A stretch of DNA of 64,000 nt, taken from assembly GCF_036895565.1 (NCBI RefSeq), contig NZ_CP145904.1, positions 1,116,001-1,180,000 on the forward strand, read 5' to 3'. Positions 1-8,248 of this stretch are shown here, in pieces. Under the pieces are notes generated by a model. That model was not told the origin of the DNA and did no database searches. It saw nothing but the letters and a program-made list of their open reading frames with translations. The position numbers were made by a program, and so were the translations under genes. The stretch is from Flavobacterium sp. KS-LB2 (GTDB taxonomy: Bacteria; Bacteroidota; Bacteroidia; Flavobacteriales; Flavobacteriaceae). Each line of letters opens with the position of its first letter. The stretch's first letter is position 1.

Positions 1-1
1 G

Positions 2-40
2 CATGAGCAAGGACTAGTAGAATACATTTTAGCTGTATAG
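2..40 (+). CDS. C-terminal end of an unidentified upstream gene (partial)
   Basis: Twelve codons are open from the window edge to a TAG stop (reads H-E-Q-G-L-V-E-Y-I-L-A-V). It is the only + frame without an earlier stop, and a strong terminator hairpin begins 35 bases after the stop, as expected for the end of a gene. Too little is present to assign a family. The alternative is that this is non-coding sequence that happens to be open. Confidence 0.35.
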   Translation, partial: HEQGLVEYILAV

Positions 41-75
41 TTACTTCTAAAATTTTCAAATAAAACTATACATTA

Positions 76-107
76 CCACAACAATACCGTTATTGTTGTG
101 GTTTTTT
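76..107 (+). terminator. Rho-independent terminator upstream of the polysaccharide locus
   Basis: A perfect 11-bp stem (76-86 with 91-101) and a CCGT loop are followed by six T. It closes the gene entering from the left edge and insulates the SusC operon from read-through. Confidence 0.85.
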
Positions 108-276
108 GTTTTTAAAGAAAACAAAGGGTTCTTAATTTCTTCTTAATTTCCAGTAGTTTTTCAGATATTACGAATTAAATAAGTGATTTTTTGCATTGTA
201 TGTTTTTTGTAGAGGTTCTTTTTGATTTATTATTAGTAGTTCCGATTAATTTTATAATTCACAAAAAATATAAATT
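108..276 (+). promoter_or_regulatory. Leader of the polysaccharide utilisation operon
   Basis: This 169-base AT-rich gap between the terminator and the SusC start must contain the operon promoter and leader. I see no perfect TAnnTTTG -7 box. The bases before the ATG (ATAAATT) are the usual A-rich, Shine-Dalgarno-free context. No operator could be recognised. Confidence 0.4.
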
Positions 277-3200
277 ATGAAGTCAAACTATCTACTAATC
301 CTTTTTCTATTTCTATCCTCTTTTGGTTTTGCCCAAGGGTATGATGTAGGAGGAGTTGTTAAAGAAACCGGTTCTGGTCTACCAATACCAGGAGTAAATA
401 TTCAAGTTAAAAATTCATCAGTTGGGACATCGACAGATATGGATGGTCGTTTTTCTCTAAAAGGGGTTTCATCGGGTGCAACACTTGTTTTTTCATATTT
501 AGGATTTAAAAATTTAGAATATAAAGTAGTATCTAATAATAGTGCTCTTTCTATTTCATTGCAAGAAGATTCTAAAGTATTGGATGAGGTTGTAGTGATT
601 GGATATGGAAGTCAGAAAAAAAGAGAAGTTACAGGAGCAGTTTCTGTGGTTGACAGCAAAACTCTAGAGGCTTTAAAGCCAGTCAAAATTGAACAAGCAC
701 TACAAGGAACAGTTTCTGGTGTGAATGTTACCACTACTTCAGGTGCTCCCGGAGCTGCTTTGGATATCCGTATCAGAGGTATTGCTACCAATGGGGAGAA
801 TAGACCTACGACTATCATCGATGGATATATAGGGGAACTTGGTTTATTGAATCCGAATGACGTAGAATCTATTACGGTTTTGAAAGATGCTCAGGCTGCT
901 ATATATGGAACTATTGGTGCTAATGGAATTATTCTTATTACTACGAAATCGGGTAAAAAGAATTCTAAAGGCAAGCTTAGTTACAATACTTATACTGGTT
1001 TTCAGGAAACGTCACGTACATTGCCTATGTTGAACGCCACTGAATATGCATTATTATTGAACGAAAGTTATGCTAACGGTGGTAATGCAGTTCCTTTTCC
1101 TAATGTTTCTGGTTTAGGTAAGGGTACAAACTGGCAAAATGAAGTTTTCAGTACTAGTGTTCCAATCATCAATCACGATCTCTCTTTTTCTGGTGGATCT
1201 GACAAAATTACCTATGCTGTAAGTGGTTCTCATCTAGATCAGCAAGGAATTATTGGTGAAAATAAATCTGGGTTTTTAAGAAATACAGCAAGAGTATCTG
1301 TAGGCGCAGATGTTACCGATAAATTAAAACTGAAAACAAATGTAATCTATACATATTTTAATAGAAAGTCATTAAACGAAAGTGGTTTAGGCTCTGTTTT
1401 GTTCAATGCTTTGAATACCCCATCAACATTAACGCCTTATGATGTAAATGGAGACTTTACAAAAGTACCTACTAATACTGGGTTAGGAATTGAAATTATA
1501 AATCCATTAGCTCAGATTGCAAACACCTACAATGACTATAACTTCAAAAAGGTAAATGGTAATTTTGGATTGGATTATAAGGTTTTCAAGGATTTTACGA
1601 TTTCGAGTTCAATTGGTTTTAATACTTCTAACAGTGAATCTAAATCGTTTGCCAAACAAATTCTGTATTGGATAAATCCTTCGGATAAAGTGTTTGATGT
1701 TTTGAGAAGTTCCGTTTCTCAGAGCGCTATTAATGATAATGATTATTCATTCGATTTATTTGGAACTTATACTAAGAAAATTGGAGAAAACCATAACGTA
1801 GTTGCTACAGTGGGAAATACTATTTACAAACAATTTGGAAACGGATTATTTGCAACTGGTTTTGATGTGCCTTATAACTCTTGGGAATTTGCTGACATAT
1901 CATTGACTAAAGGGATTTCTGAAACCGTTCCTAATGGTTCTTATAACTATGACGAACGTAGGCTTTCTTATTTTGCAAGAGCGCAATATGATTACAAAGG
2001 GAAATATCTTTTTTCTGCAATGATACGACGCGATGCTTCGACAAAATTTGGACCTGGAAATAAAGTGGGTTATTTTCCATCGTTTACAGCCGGTTGGGTA
2101 ATTTCAGATGAAGGATTTTTTGGAGAAGATAAATGGATTAATTTCATGAAATTGAGAGGAAGTTATGGTACTTTAGGAAATGACCAAATTCCAAATAATG
2201 GTTATGTTTCCCAATTGAGTGGAGAGGCAACGTATGTTTTTGATGATGTTTTAGTGAATGGTTTAGCTACAGGACAAATTCCAAATCCAAATTTGAAATG
2301 GGAAGAAGCTAGGAAATTTGATGTTGGTTTAGACGTTAAATTAGCCCAAAATAAAATTTCTATTGTAGCAGATTATTTTATTGACACACGTGCTGACTTG
2401 CTAATTCCATTTATTCCAGTTTCAGGAATTAATGGTACTGCAGCTCCAGGAGCAGGTTCACCTACAATAAATGCGGGAACAGTTAGGAATTCTGGTTTAG
2501 AGTTTGCGATAGATTACAAAAATAAATTCTCGGATAATTTTTCGATGAGCGTAGGATACAATGTTACTTTCCTTAAAAATGAAGTACTAGAGGTAAATAA
2601 CGGAATAGGATATATAGAAGGAGGTTCTTTTGGCGTAGGCCAACAAGCACCATCAAGAATGGAAGTTGGGCAGCCAATAGGTTATTTCTATGGCTATAAA
2701 ACGGATGGGATTTTTCAAAATCAAGCAGAAGTTGAAGCACATCCTTCACAATTGTCTTTAGGTGCTGATGCTAGTCCTGGTGACCTTCGATTTGTAGATG
2801 TGAATGGAGATGGAATTCTTAACGCTAGTGACAGGACTAATATTGGTGATCCAATTCCTGAAGCTACAATGGGATTCAACTTACAAATGAATTATAAAAA
2901 CTTTGATTTTGCTGTCTATACTTTTGCTTCTGTAGGAAATGATATGGTAAGAAATTACGAAAGAAATCTTACTGATGTCAATCGTCTAAATTACGTTTTA
3001 GACAGGTGGACTGGTGAAGGAAGTACTAATACAACACCAAGAGTGACTACAAGTGCTACAGGAAATTCTACTTTCTCTAGTTATTTTGTTGAAGATGCTT
3101 CCTATTTAAGAATTCAGAACATGCAATTGGGATATTCTATAGATTCTAAATTTTCTGAAAAAGCTGGAATCACAAAATTAAGATTGTACGCGGGTGTAAA

Positions 3201-3336
3201 TAACTTGTACACGTTTACAAAATACAAAGGTTTTGATCCAGGTGCTTCTAATGGAGCTCCAATTGGCGGAGGAATTGACTATGGTTTTTATCCAATTCCA
3301 AGAACCTATTTGTTAGGTTTAAACATTAATTTTTAA
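277..3336 (+). CDS. SusC/RagA-family TonB-dependent outer-membrane receptor
   Basis: Outer-membrane, TonB-energised importer of oligosaccharides, 1019 residues. A signal peptide (1-20, ending F-A-Q) is followed by a carboxypeptidase-regulatory-like (CarbopepD_reg_2) domain at about 24-97. Next come the DEVVVIGYG segment (103-111) typical of SusC/RagA proteins and the plug at about 115-228. The rest is a 22-strand-type barrel ending in N-I-N-F, whose terminal Phe is the usual barrel-assembly signal. A D-V-N-G-D-G motif near residue 845 is common in SusC loops. SusD starts 11 bases after the stop, so the two are co-transcribed and should form the SusCD complex. Substrate (beta-glucan) is inferred from the GH16 and GH3 neighbours, not from this protein. 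Confidence 0.97.
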   Translation: MKSNYLLILFLFLSSFGFAQGYDVGGVVKETGSGLPIPGVNIQVKNSSVGTSTDMDGRFSLKGVSSGATLVFSYLGFKNLEYKVVSNNSALSISLQEDSKVLDEVVVIGYGSQKKREVTGAVSVVDSKTLEALKPVKIEQALQGTVSGVNVTTTSGAPGAALDIRIRGIATNGENRPTTIIDGYIGELGLLNPNDVESITVLKDAQAAIYGTIGANGIILITTKSGKKNSKGKLSYNTYTGFQETSRTLPMLNATEYALLLNESYANGGNAVPFPNVSGLGKGTNWQNEVFSTSVPIINHDLSFSGGSDKITYAVSGSHLDQQGIIGENKSGFLRNTARVSVGADVTDKLKLKTNVIYTYFNRKSLNESGLGSVLFNALNTPSTLTPYDVNGDFTKVPTNTGLGIEIINPLAQIANTYNDYNFKKVNGNFGLDYKVFKDFTISSSIGFNTSNSESKSFAKQILYWINPSDKVFDVLRSSVSQSAINDNDYSFDLFGTYTKKIGENHNVVATVGNTIYKQFGNGLFATGFDVPYNSWEFADISLTKGISETVPNGSYNYDERRLSYFARAQYDYKGKYLFSAMIRRDASTKFGPGNKVGYFPSFTAGWVISDEGFFGEDKWINFMKLRGSYGTLGNDQIPNNGYVSQLSGEATYVFDDVLVNGLATGQIPNPNLKWEEARKFDVGLDVKLAQNKISIVADYFIDTRADLLIPFIPVSGINGTAAPGAGSPTINAGTVRNSGLEFAIDYKNKFSDNFSMSVGYNVTFLKNEVLEVNNGIGYIEGGSFGVGQQAPSRMEVGQPIGYFYGYKTDGIFQNQAEVEAHPSQLSLGADASPGDLRFVDVNGDGILNASDRTNIGDPIPEATMGFNLQMNYKNFDFAVYTFASVGNDMVRNYERNLTDVNRLNYVLDRWTGEGSTNTTPRVTTSATGNSTFSSYFVEDASYLRIQNMQLGYSIDSKFSEKAGITKLRLYAGVNNLYTFTKYKGFDPGASNGAPIGGGIDYGFYPIPRTYLLGLNINF

Positions 3337-3347
3337 TTCATATTAAA

Positions 3348-4826
3348 ATGAAAAAGTATCTATTTATTACCCTCATAACGATAACAATTTTTTCAACTCT
3401 AACTATTTCTTGTAGTGATGATTTTGTTGATCGACCGATAGAATATTCTATTGACTCTGAAAATTATTTTAATTCAAAGTCAGATTACGATAATGCTTTA
3501 ATTGCAGCATATGATTTATTGCAAACTACATATCTAAATGCATTATTAGGCGAAATAGCATCAGATAATACTTTAGCTGGAGGAGAAAGCCAATCGGATA
3601 CTCCAGGTTTTCAGCAAATAGATGATATGATTCATACGCCTGTGAATAGCAATTTAAAAAACTTATGGGACTGGATGTTCGCGGGAGTTCAAAGAGCAAA
3701 TTATATTTTGGAATTCAAAGACAAAACAGATTTTGAAGGAAAAAACCAAATTATAGGTGAAGCTCGTTTTCTTAGAGCCTATTATCATTTTGAATTAGTA
3801 AAATGGTTTGGTGGAATCCCATTAAAAGGAGATGCAAGATTTAGTTCTGGAGACGAGAAAATAATCCCGCGTTCATCTGTTTCAGAAGTGTATGCTTCTA
3901 TTGAAGCCGATTTAATTTTTGCTTCTGAAAATTTATCTGCAACAGCAGCACAAAAAGGAAGAGCAACTAAAGGAGCTGCTTTGGCATTATTAGGAAAAGC
4001 CTATTTATTTCAAAATAAATACGCGCAAGCAGCAACAACCTTTGAAAGTTTAATTTCAACTTCACCATATTCATTGGTAGCAGACTACAATACTATTTTT
4101 GAAAATGCTGGAGAAAATGGTTCAGAATCAGTTTTTGAAGTACAATACACAGATGTGGAAGGAGCAGGATTTGGATGTCTCCAATGTAGCGAAGGAAATG
4201 TAGCTGTGGGTTTTAGTGGACCAAGAAATTATTCTGGTGATTTATTCACGTCAGGCTTCAGTTTTAATGTTCCTACTCTTAAAGTGGTTAATGCTTTTGA
4301 AGCTGGCGATAGAAGGGAAGCAGTGGCAATATTAGATATCGAAGCTTGGGCTACTGCAACAGGTGCCACTTTTGGAAAAGGATATGAGCATACTGGTTTT
4401 TTCAATAGAAAATACATTCCAAGGAAAAGGAGTGCGACAGCGCAAGGAGATTTGAATCTTACGAATCCTAATAATTACAGAGCGATACGCTATGCAGACG
4501 TTCTTTTGATGGCTGCAGAGGCTTTCAATCGTGGAGGAATAGATGATGTTAAAGCAAGAGGATATTTGAACCAAGTTAGAAGACGTGCTTTTGGCGATTT
4601 GAATCATGACATCTCAGCTTCTGGAGCGGCTTTGACTGACTTTATTTTAGCAGAAAGAAGAGTGGAATTAGTTGGTGAAGGACACCGTTTCTTCGATTTA
4701 GTACGAACTGGTAAAGCAGCTCAGGAAATTACTGGATTTACAGCTAACAAAAATGAATTGTTTCCAATTCCTATAGAGGAGATTCAATTCGCAAATGGAA
4801 ATTGGGCACAAAATCCTGGATATTAA
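3348..4826 (+). CDS. SusD/RagB-family glycan-binding lipoprotein
   Basis: Surface lipoprotein that caps the SusC barrel and binds incoming glycan, 492 residues. A lipoprotein signal ends at Cys22 (T-I-S-C), followed by acidic residues as in surface-exported Bacteroidota lipoproteins. The TPR-like core has the E-A-R-F-L-R-A-Y-Y-H-F-E-L segment (about 137-149) and the W-F-G-G-I-P-L motif after it. The C-terminal part contains the R-Y-A-D-V-L-L-M-A-A-E-A helix and the A-E-R-R-V-E-L-V-G-E-G-H-R-F-F-D-L-V-R segment diagnostic of RagB/SusD. Length fits the family. It follows SusC by 11 bases and precedes the accessory binding lipoprotein by 19. Confidence 0.97.
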   Translation: MKKYLFITLITITIFSTLTISCSDDFVDRPIEYSIDSENYFNSKSDYDNALIAAYDLLQTTYLNALLGEIASDNTLAGGESQSDTPGFQQIDDMIHTPVNSNLKNLWDWMFAGVQRANYILEFKDKTDFEGKNQIIGEARFLRAYYHFELVKWFGGIPLKGDARFSSGDEKIIPRSSVSEVYASIEADLIFASENLSATAAQKGRATKGAALALLGKAYLFQNKYAQAATTFESLISTSPYSLVADYNTIFENAGENGSESVFEVQYTDVEGAGFGCLQCSEGNVAVGFSGPRNYSGDLFTSGFSFNVPTLKVVNAFEAGDRREAVAILDIEAWATATGATFGKGYEHTGFFNRKYIPRKRSATAQGDLNLTNPNNYRAIRYADVLLMAAEAFNRGGIDDVKARGYLNQVRRRAFGDLNHDISASGAALTDFILAERRVELVGEGHRFFDLVRTGKAAQEITGFTANKNELFPIPIEEIQFANGNWAQNPGY

Positions 4827-4845
4827 AAACTAATATTACTTATAT

Positions 4846-6441
4846 ATGAAAAAGTTAAAATTAATACTAAGTGTTTTTTCTGTTATTCTCTTTTTAGGAT
4901 GTACAGAAGAAAATAGTGTAGTAGATTTAGATGGAGTAAATGCTCCTTCAAATATCTCTGCTCTGACGACTATTACACAAGATAATTCAGGGAATGTTAC
5001 TTTTTTGCCAAGAGGTGAAGGAGTTACTCAATTCGAAATTTATTTTGGTGATGCAACTACAACACCTGTCTATGTTAATCCAGGTGGAACAATTACGCAC
5101 AAATATACTGAGGGTAAATTTCAGGCTAAAATTGTTGGTGTAACTATTAACGGAAAAAAAACAGAAGCAATTCAAGAAGTAACAGTTTCTTTTTTAGCAC
5201 CAACAAATTTTGAACCTACAATTACTATTGGGAGCAATCTTTCGATTAATGTAACTGCCAAAGCAGAATTAGAGACTTTCTTTCAAGTGTATTTTGGAGA
5301 TGTGGCAAATGAAGTTCCAGTAGATTTCATGCAAGACGAGGTGATTACCCACACGTATTTAAATCCTGGAACGTATCAAGTAAAAGTTGTTGCTTTAAGT
5401 GGAGGTGTTGCCACTACTGAAAAAATACAAAGTGTAACGGTAACTAATTTATTTGCGGCACCTATTCCAACTATTCCTGCTGCAAATGTAATTTCAATGT
5501 TTAGCGACAGTTATACAAATGTTGCTGTTGATACTTGGAGAACTTCTTGGTCACAGGCAAATTTAGAAGATATTGAAATTAGCGGTAATAAAACGAAAAA
5601 ATACAGTTCATTAGGTTTTGTAGGTATTGAAGCTACTACAACGCCGATCAATGCTGCTGCAATGACATTCTTCCATGCTGATATTTGGTCATCTGATTTT
5701 ACAGAGTTTAAAGTTAAATTAGTTGATTTTGGAGCTAATGGTGTTTTTGGTGGAGGTGATGATAAAGAACATGAAATTACAATCTCTAATCCAGCTAAGG
5801 AAAAATGGGTGAGTTTAGATATTCCTTTGAGTGACTTCACTGGATTGACTACTCGTTCACATATTGCGCAATTAATTTTTGTAGGCGCACCATTTGGAAG
5901 TACAACTGTATATGTTGATAATGTTTTTTTCTATAATCAAGCTGCTTCAATTACAGCTGCTCCTACGCCAACTGTAGCAGCATCTAAAGTGATTTCTATG
6001 TTTAGTGATGGGTACACTAATGTACCAGTTAATACTTGGAGAACTTCTTGGTCAAGTGCAACATTAACGGATTTAACAATCAATGGAAATGCTACTAAAA
6101 AATACAGTGCACTTGATTTTGTTGGTATAGAAGCGACTACAACTCCTATAAATGCAACCGCTATGACACATTTTCATACTGATGTTTGGTCTGCAGATTT
6201 TACAGTTTTCAAAGTTAAATTAGTCGATTTTGGAGCTAATGGAACTTTTGGTGGTGGTGATGACAAAGAGCATGAAATTACAGTTACGGCACCTGCAAAA
6301 GGGACTTGGGTTAGTTTAGATATTCCTTTAAGTGATTTCACAGGATTAACTACGCGTGCGCATATCGCTCAGTTAATCTATGTTGGAGCGCCATCTGGAA
6401 ACAACACTGTTTATATCGACAATGTTTATTTTCATAATTAA
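4846..6441 (+). CDS. PKD-containing surface glycan-binding lipoprotein with duplicated C-terminal domain
   Basis: Lipoprotein (Cys19 in L-F-L-G-C), 531 residues, in the SusE/SGBP position of the locus. Two PKD-like domains (about 35-115 and 120-200; F-E-I-Y-F-G-D and F-Q-V-Y-F-G-D mark each) are followed by two copies of a 160-residue module (205-364 and 372-531). Each copy has the conserved segments F-S-D-x-Y-T-N-V, T-W-R-T-S-W, K-L-V-D-F-G-A-N-G and G-G-G-D-D-K-E-H-E-I-T. The modules look like beta-sandwich carbohydrate-binding domains. No catalytic signature was seen. The role as a surface glycan-binding protein for beta-glucan is inferred from position and architecture. The 89-base gap to the next gene is larger than elsewhere in the operon. 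Confidence 0.85.
   Translation: MKKLKLILSVFSVILFLGCTEENSVVDLDGVNAPSNISALTTITQDNSGNVTFLPRGEGVTQFEIYFGDATTTPVYVNPGGTITHKYTEGKFQAKIVGVTINGKKTEAIQEVTVSFLAPTNFEPTITIGSNLSINVTAKAELETFFQVYFGDVANEVPVDFMQDEVITHTYLNPGTYQVKVVALSGGVATTEKIQSVTVTNLFAAPIPTIPAANVISMFSDSYTNVAVDTWRTSWSQANLEDIEISGNKTKKYSSLGFVGIEATTTPINAAAMTFFHADIWSSDFTEFKVKLVDFGANGVFGGGDDKEHEITISNPAKEKWVSLDIPLSDFTGLTTRSHIAQLIFVGAPFGSTTVYVDNVFFYNQAASITAAPTPTVAASKVISMFSDGYTNVPVNTWRTSWSSATLTDLTINGNATKKYSALDFVGIEATTTPINATAMTHFHTDVWSADFTVFKVKLVDFGANGTFGGGDDKEHEITVTAPAKGTWVSLDIPLSDFTGLTTRAHIAQLIYVGAPSGNNTVYIDNVYFHN
5458..6438 (+). repeat. Tandem intragenic duplication of a 160-residue domain
   Basis: Bases 5458-5937 and 5959-6438 encode two near-identical 160-residue modules separated by a seven-residue linker. 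Conserved blocks run through the whole length at protein level, but many third positions differ, so the duplication is not a recent exact copy and not an assembly artefact. Confidence 0.9.
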
Positions 6442-6530
6442 GAAGTTTCATACATTCAATTCATATTAAATTTAAAATGAGTTAGTATAAAACGATTGTT
6501 TGATAGGAATTTTAAAAAAAATAGTAAAAA

Positions 6531-8174
6531 ATGAAAAAAATAATTATAAATATAGTATCTGTTTTTGTCCTTCTTTTGATGGTCAATTGTCAGGAAGATA
6601 ATTTAGCCTTTGGAGTATTAGATACACCAACAAATCTTCAGGTTACAGCAGAAATAATAGGAAAGTCTACTGCTTTTCCTAATGGAGATGGGTCCGGAAA
6701 AGTAAAATTCACGAGTACGGCAGATAATGCTATTTCGTATAAATACATTTTTAGTGATGGAACCTCAAAGAACTCACCAAGTGGTATATTCGAAAATACT
6801 TTTGCAACACCAGGAGTAAATACATACACGGTGACAGTAATTGCTACTGGATCAGGAGGAGTTGCTACTAATGTTACTTTAGAAGTAACTGTTTTTAGTG
6901 ATTTTAAAGATGAGCAAGCGGTACAATTCTTAACAGGTGGATCTTCAAGAAAATGGTATTGGGCACAAAGTGAGCCAGGGCATTTAGGGGTAGGTCCTAA
7001 TGTGGCTTGGTCAGATCCAACTTTTGGTACACAGAATTACTATCCTTCATTCTATGGTGCTGTAGCAAATGAAAAATCAGCTACTTGTTTGTACAATAGC
7101 GTAATGACTTTCTCTTTAGATGGTAGCCAAATGAAATTTGTTCTGGATAATAAAGGCCAAACTTTTTATAATGGTGCTTTTAAAGGCGGAGGCGATGATG
7201 CTTGTTATGATTTAAACACTACCGGTGCCAAAACGGTAACGCTAAGTAAATCGGAATCCTTTGTAACTAAGAATCCTGATGCTGCTACGCAAACTAGAGG
7301 AACAACAATTAATATTGCAGATGGTGGTTTTATGGGGTATTTTGTAGGAACTAGTTCATATGAGATTTTATCAATAACAGACAATCGTATGGTCGTAAGA
7401 GTGATTCAATCAGGAAATCCATTTTTGGCTTGGTATCATATTTTTACAACAACTGCACCTGGATCAATCGTAACGCCAACTCCTGTAGCTGATTATACTG
7501 TTTTAAAATTCTCTGATGAGTTCAATACTGATGGTGCTCCAGATCCTACAAAATGGGGATATGACCTTGGCGCTGGCGGTTGGGGGAATGCTGAATCTCA
7601 GTCCTATACAAGCGCTGCTGATAACGTGATTGTTGCTGGTGGAAATTTGAAAATCACTGCAAAAAAAGTAGGTTCTAGCTATACTTCAGCACGATTAAAA
7701 TCCGAAAATAAATTTGAATTCACTTACGGTAAAGTTGAGGTTAGAGCTAAGTTGACTACGGGCGCAGGAACTTGGCCAGCAATATGGATGTTAGGAGAAA
7801 ATTATGCTACTAATACTTGGCCTGCATGTGGTGAGATTGATATTATGGAATACAAAGGAAGTCAGCCTACAACAATATATGGTACTTTGCATTATCCTGG
7901 AAATTCAGGTGGAAATGCTAATGGAAGTTCTACAACAATTGCTAATGCTGCGTCTGAATTTCATGTTTATAAAACCATCTGGAGTCCAGCCTCAGTAAAA
8001 ATTTATGTTGACGATGTGCTGTATCATACGGTTGCAAATACAAGCTCATTGCCATTTAATAAAGATTTTTTCTTAATTTTAAATGTTGCGATGGGAGGCA
8101 CTTTTGGCGGAGCTATTGATCCTGCTTTTAGTCAATCATCTATGGAAATTGATTATGTAAGAGTCTATCAATAA
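6531..8174 (+). CDS. GH16 beta-glucanase lipoprotein with PKD domain
   Basis: Surface endo-beta-glucanase, 547 residues. Lipoprotein signal ends at Cys20 (M-V-N-C). A PKD-like domain spans about 35-120. A middle region at about 125-305, rich in Trp and Tyr, has no family I can name and may bind glycan. The GH16 catalytic domain fills 320-547, with G-E-I-D-I-M-E-Y giving nucleophile Glu435, Asp437 and acid/base Glu440 (the E-x-D-x-x-E signature). It ends I-D-Y-V-R-V-Y-Q, as GH16 laminarinases do. It likely cuts laminarin or mixed-linkage glucan at the cell surface before SusCD import. The exact linkage specificity cannot be read from the motif. Confidence 0.93.
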   Translation: MKKIIINIVSVFVLLLMVNCQEDNLAFGVLDTPTNLQVTAEIIGKSTAFPNGDGSGKVKFTSTADNAISYKYIFSDGTSKNSPSGIFENTFATPGVNTYTVTVIATGSGGVATNVTLEVTVFSDFKDEQAVQFLTGGSSRKWYWAQSEPGHLGVGPNVAWSDPTFGTQNYYPSFYGAVANEKSATCLYNSVMTFSLDGSQMKFVLDNKGQTFYNGAFKGGGDDACYDLNTTGAKTVTLSKSESFVTKNPDAATQTRGTTINIADGGFMGYFVGTSSYEILSITDNRMVVRVIQSGNPFLAWYHIFTTTAPGSIVTPTPVADYTVLKFSDEFNTDGAPDPTKWGYDLGAGGWGNAESQSYTSAADNVIVAGGNLKITAKKVGSSYTSARLKSENKFEFTYGKVEVRAKLTTGAGTWPAIWMLGENYATNTWPACGEIDIMEYKGSQPTTIYGTLHYPGNSGGNANGSSTTIANAASEFHVYKTIWSPASVKIYVDDVLYHTVANTSSLPFNKDFFLILNVAMGGTFGGAIDPAFSQSSMEIDYVRVYQ

Positions 8175-8199
8175 ACATATTTGAAATAGTATTAATAGT

Positions 8200-8230
8200 A
8201 AAAGGTAGGTTTTATACCTGCCTTTTGCTT
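8200..8230 (+). terminator. Hairpin with T-rich tail between the GH16 and GH3 genes
   Basis: A 10-bp stem (8200-8209 with 8217-8226, one G-T pair) with a 7-base loop is followed by TTTTGCTTT. It sits between the GH16 stop (8174) and the GH3 start (8249), so it could attenuate the distal part of the operon or shield an mRNA end after processing. Confidence 0.6.
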
Positions 8231-8248
8231 TAACAAAAACACACACAA

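Noticed and set aside
4846..6441. Assembly duplication as the cause of the repeated domain
   Set aside because: The two copies differ at many third codon positions, so both are real.
7804..7998. 64-codon + frame inside the GH16 gene
   Set aside because: Fully inside a strongly conserved catalytic domain in another frame.
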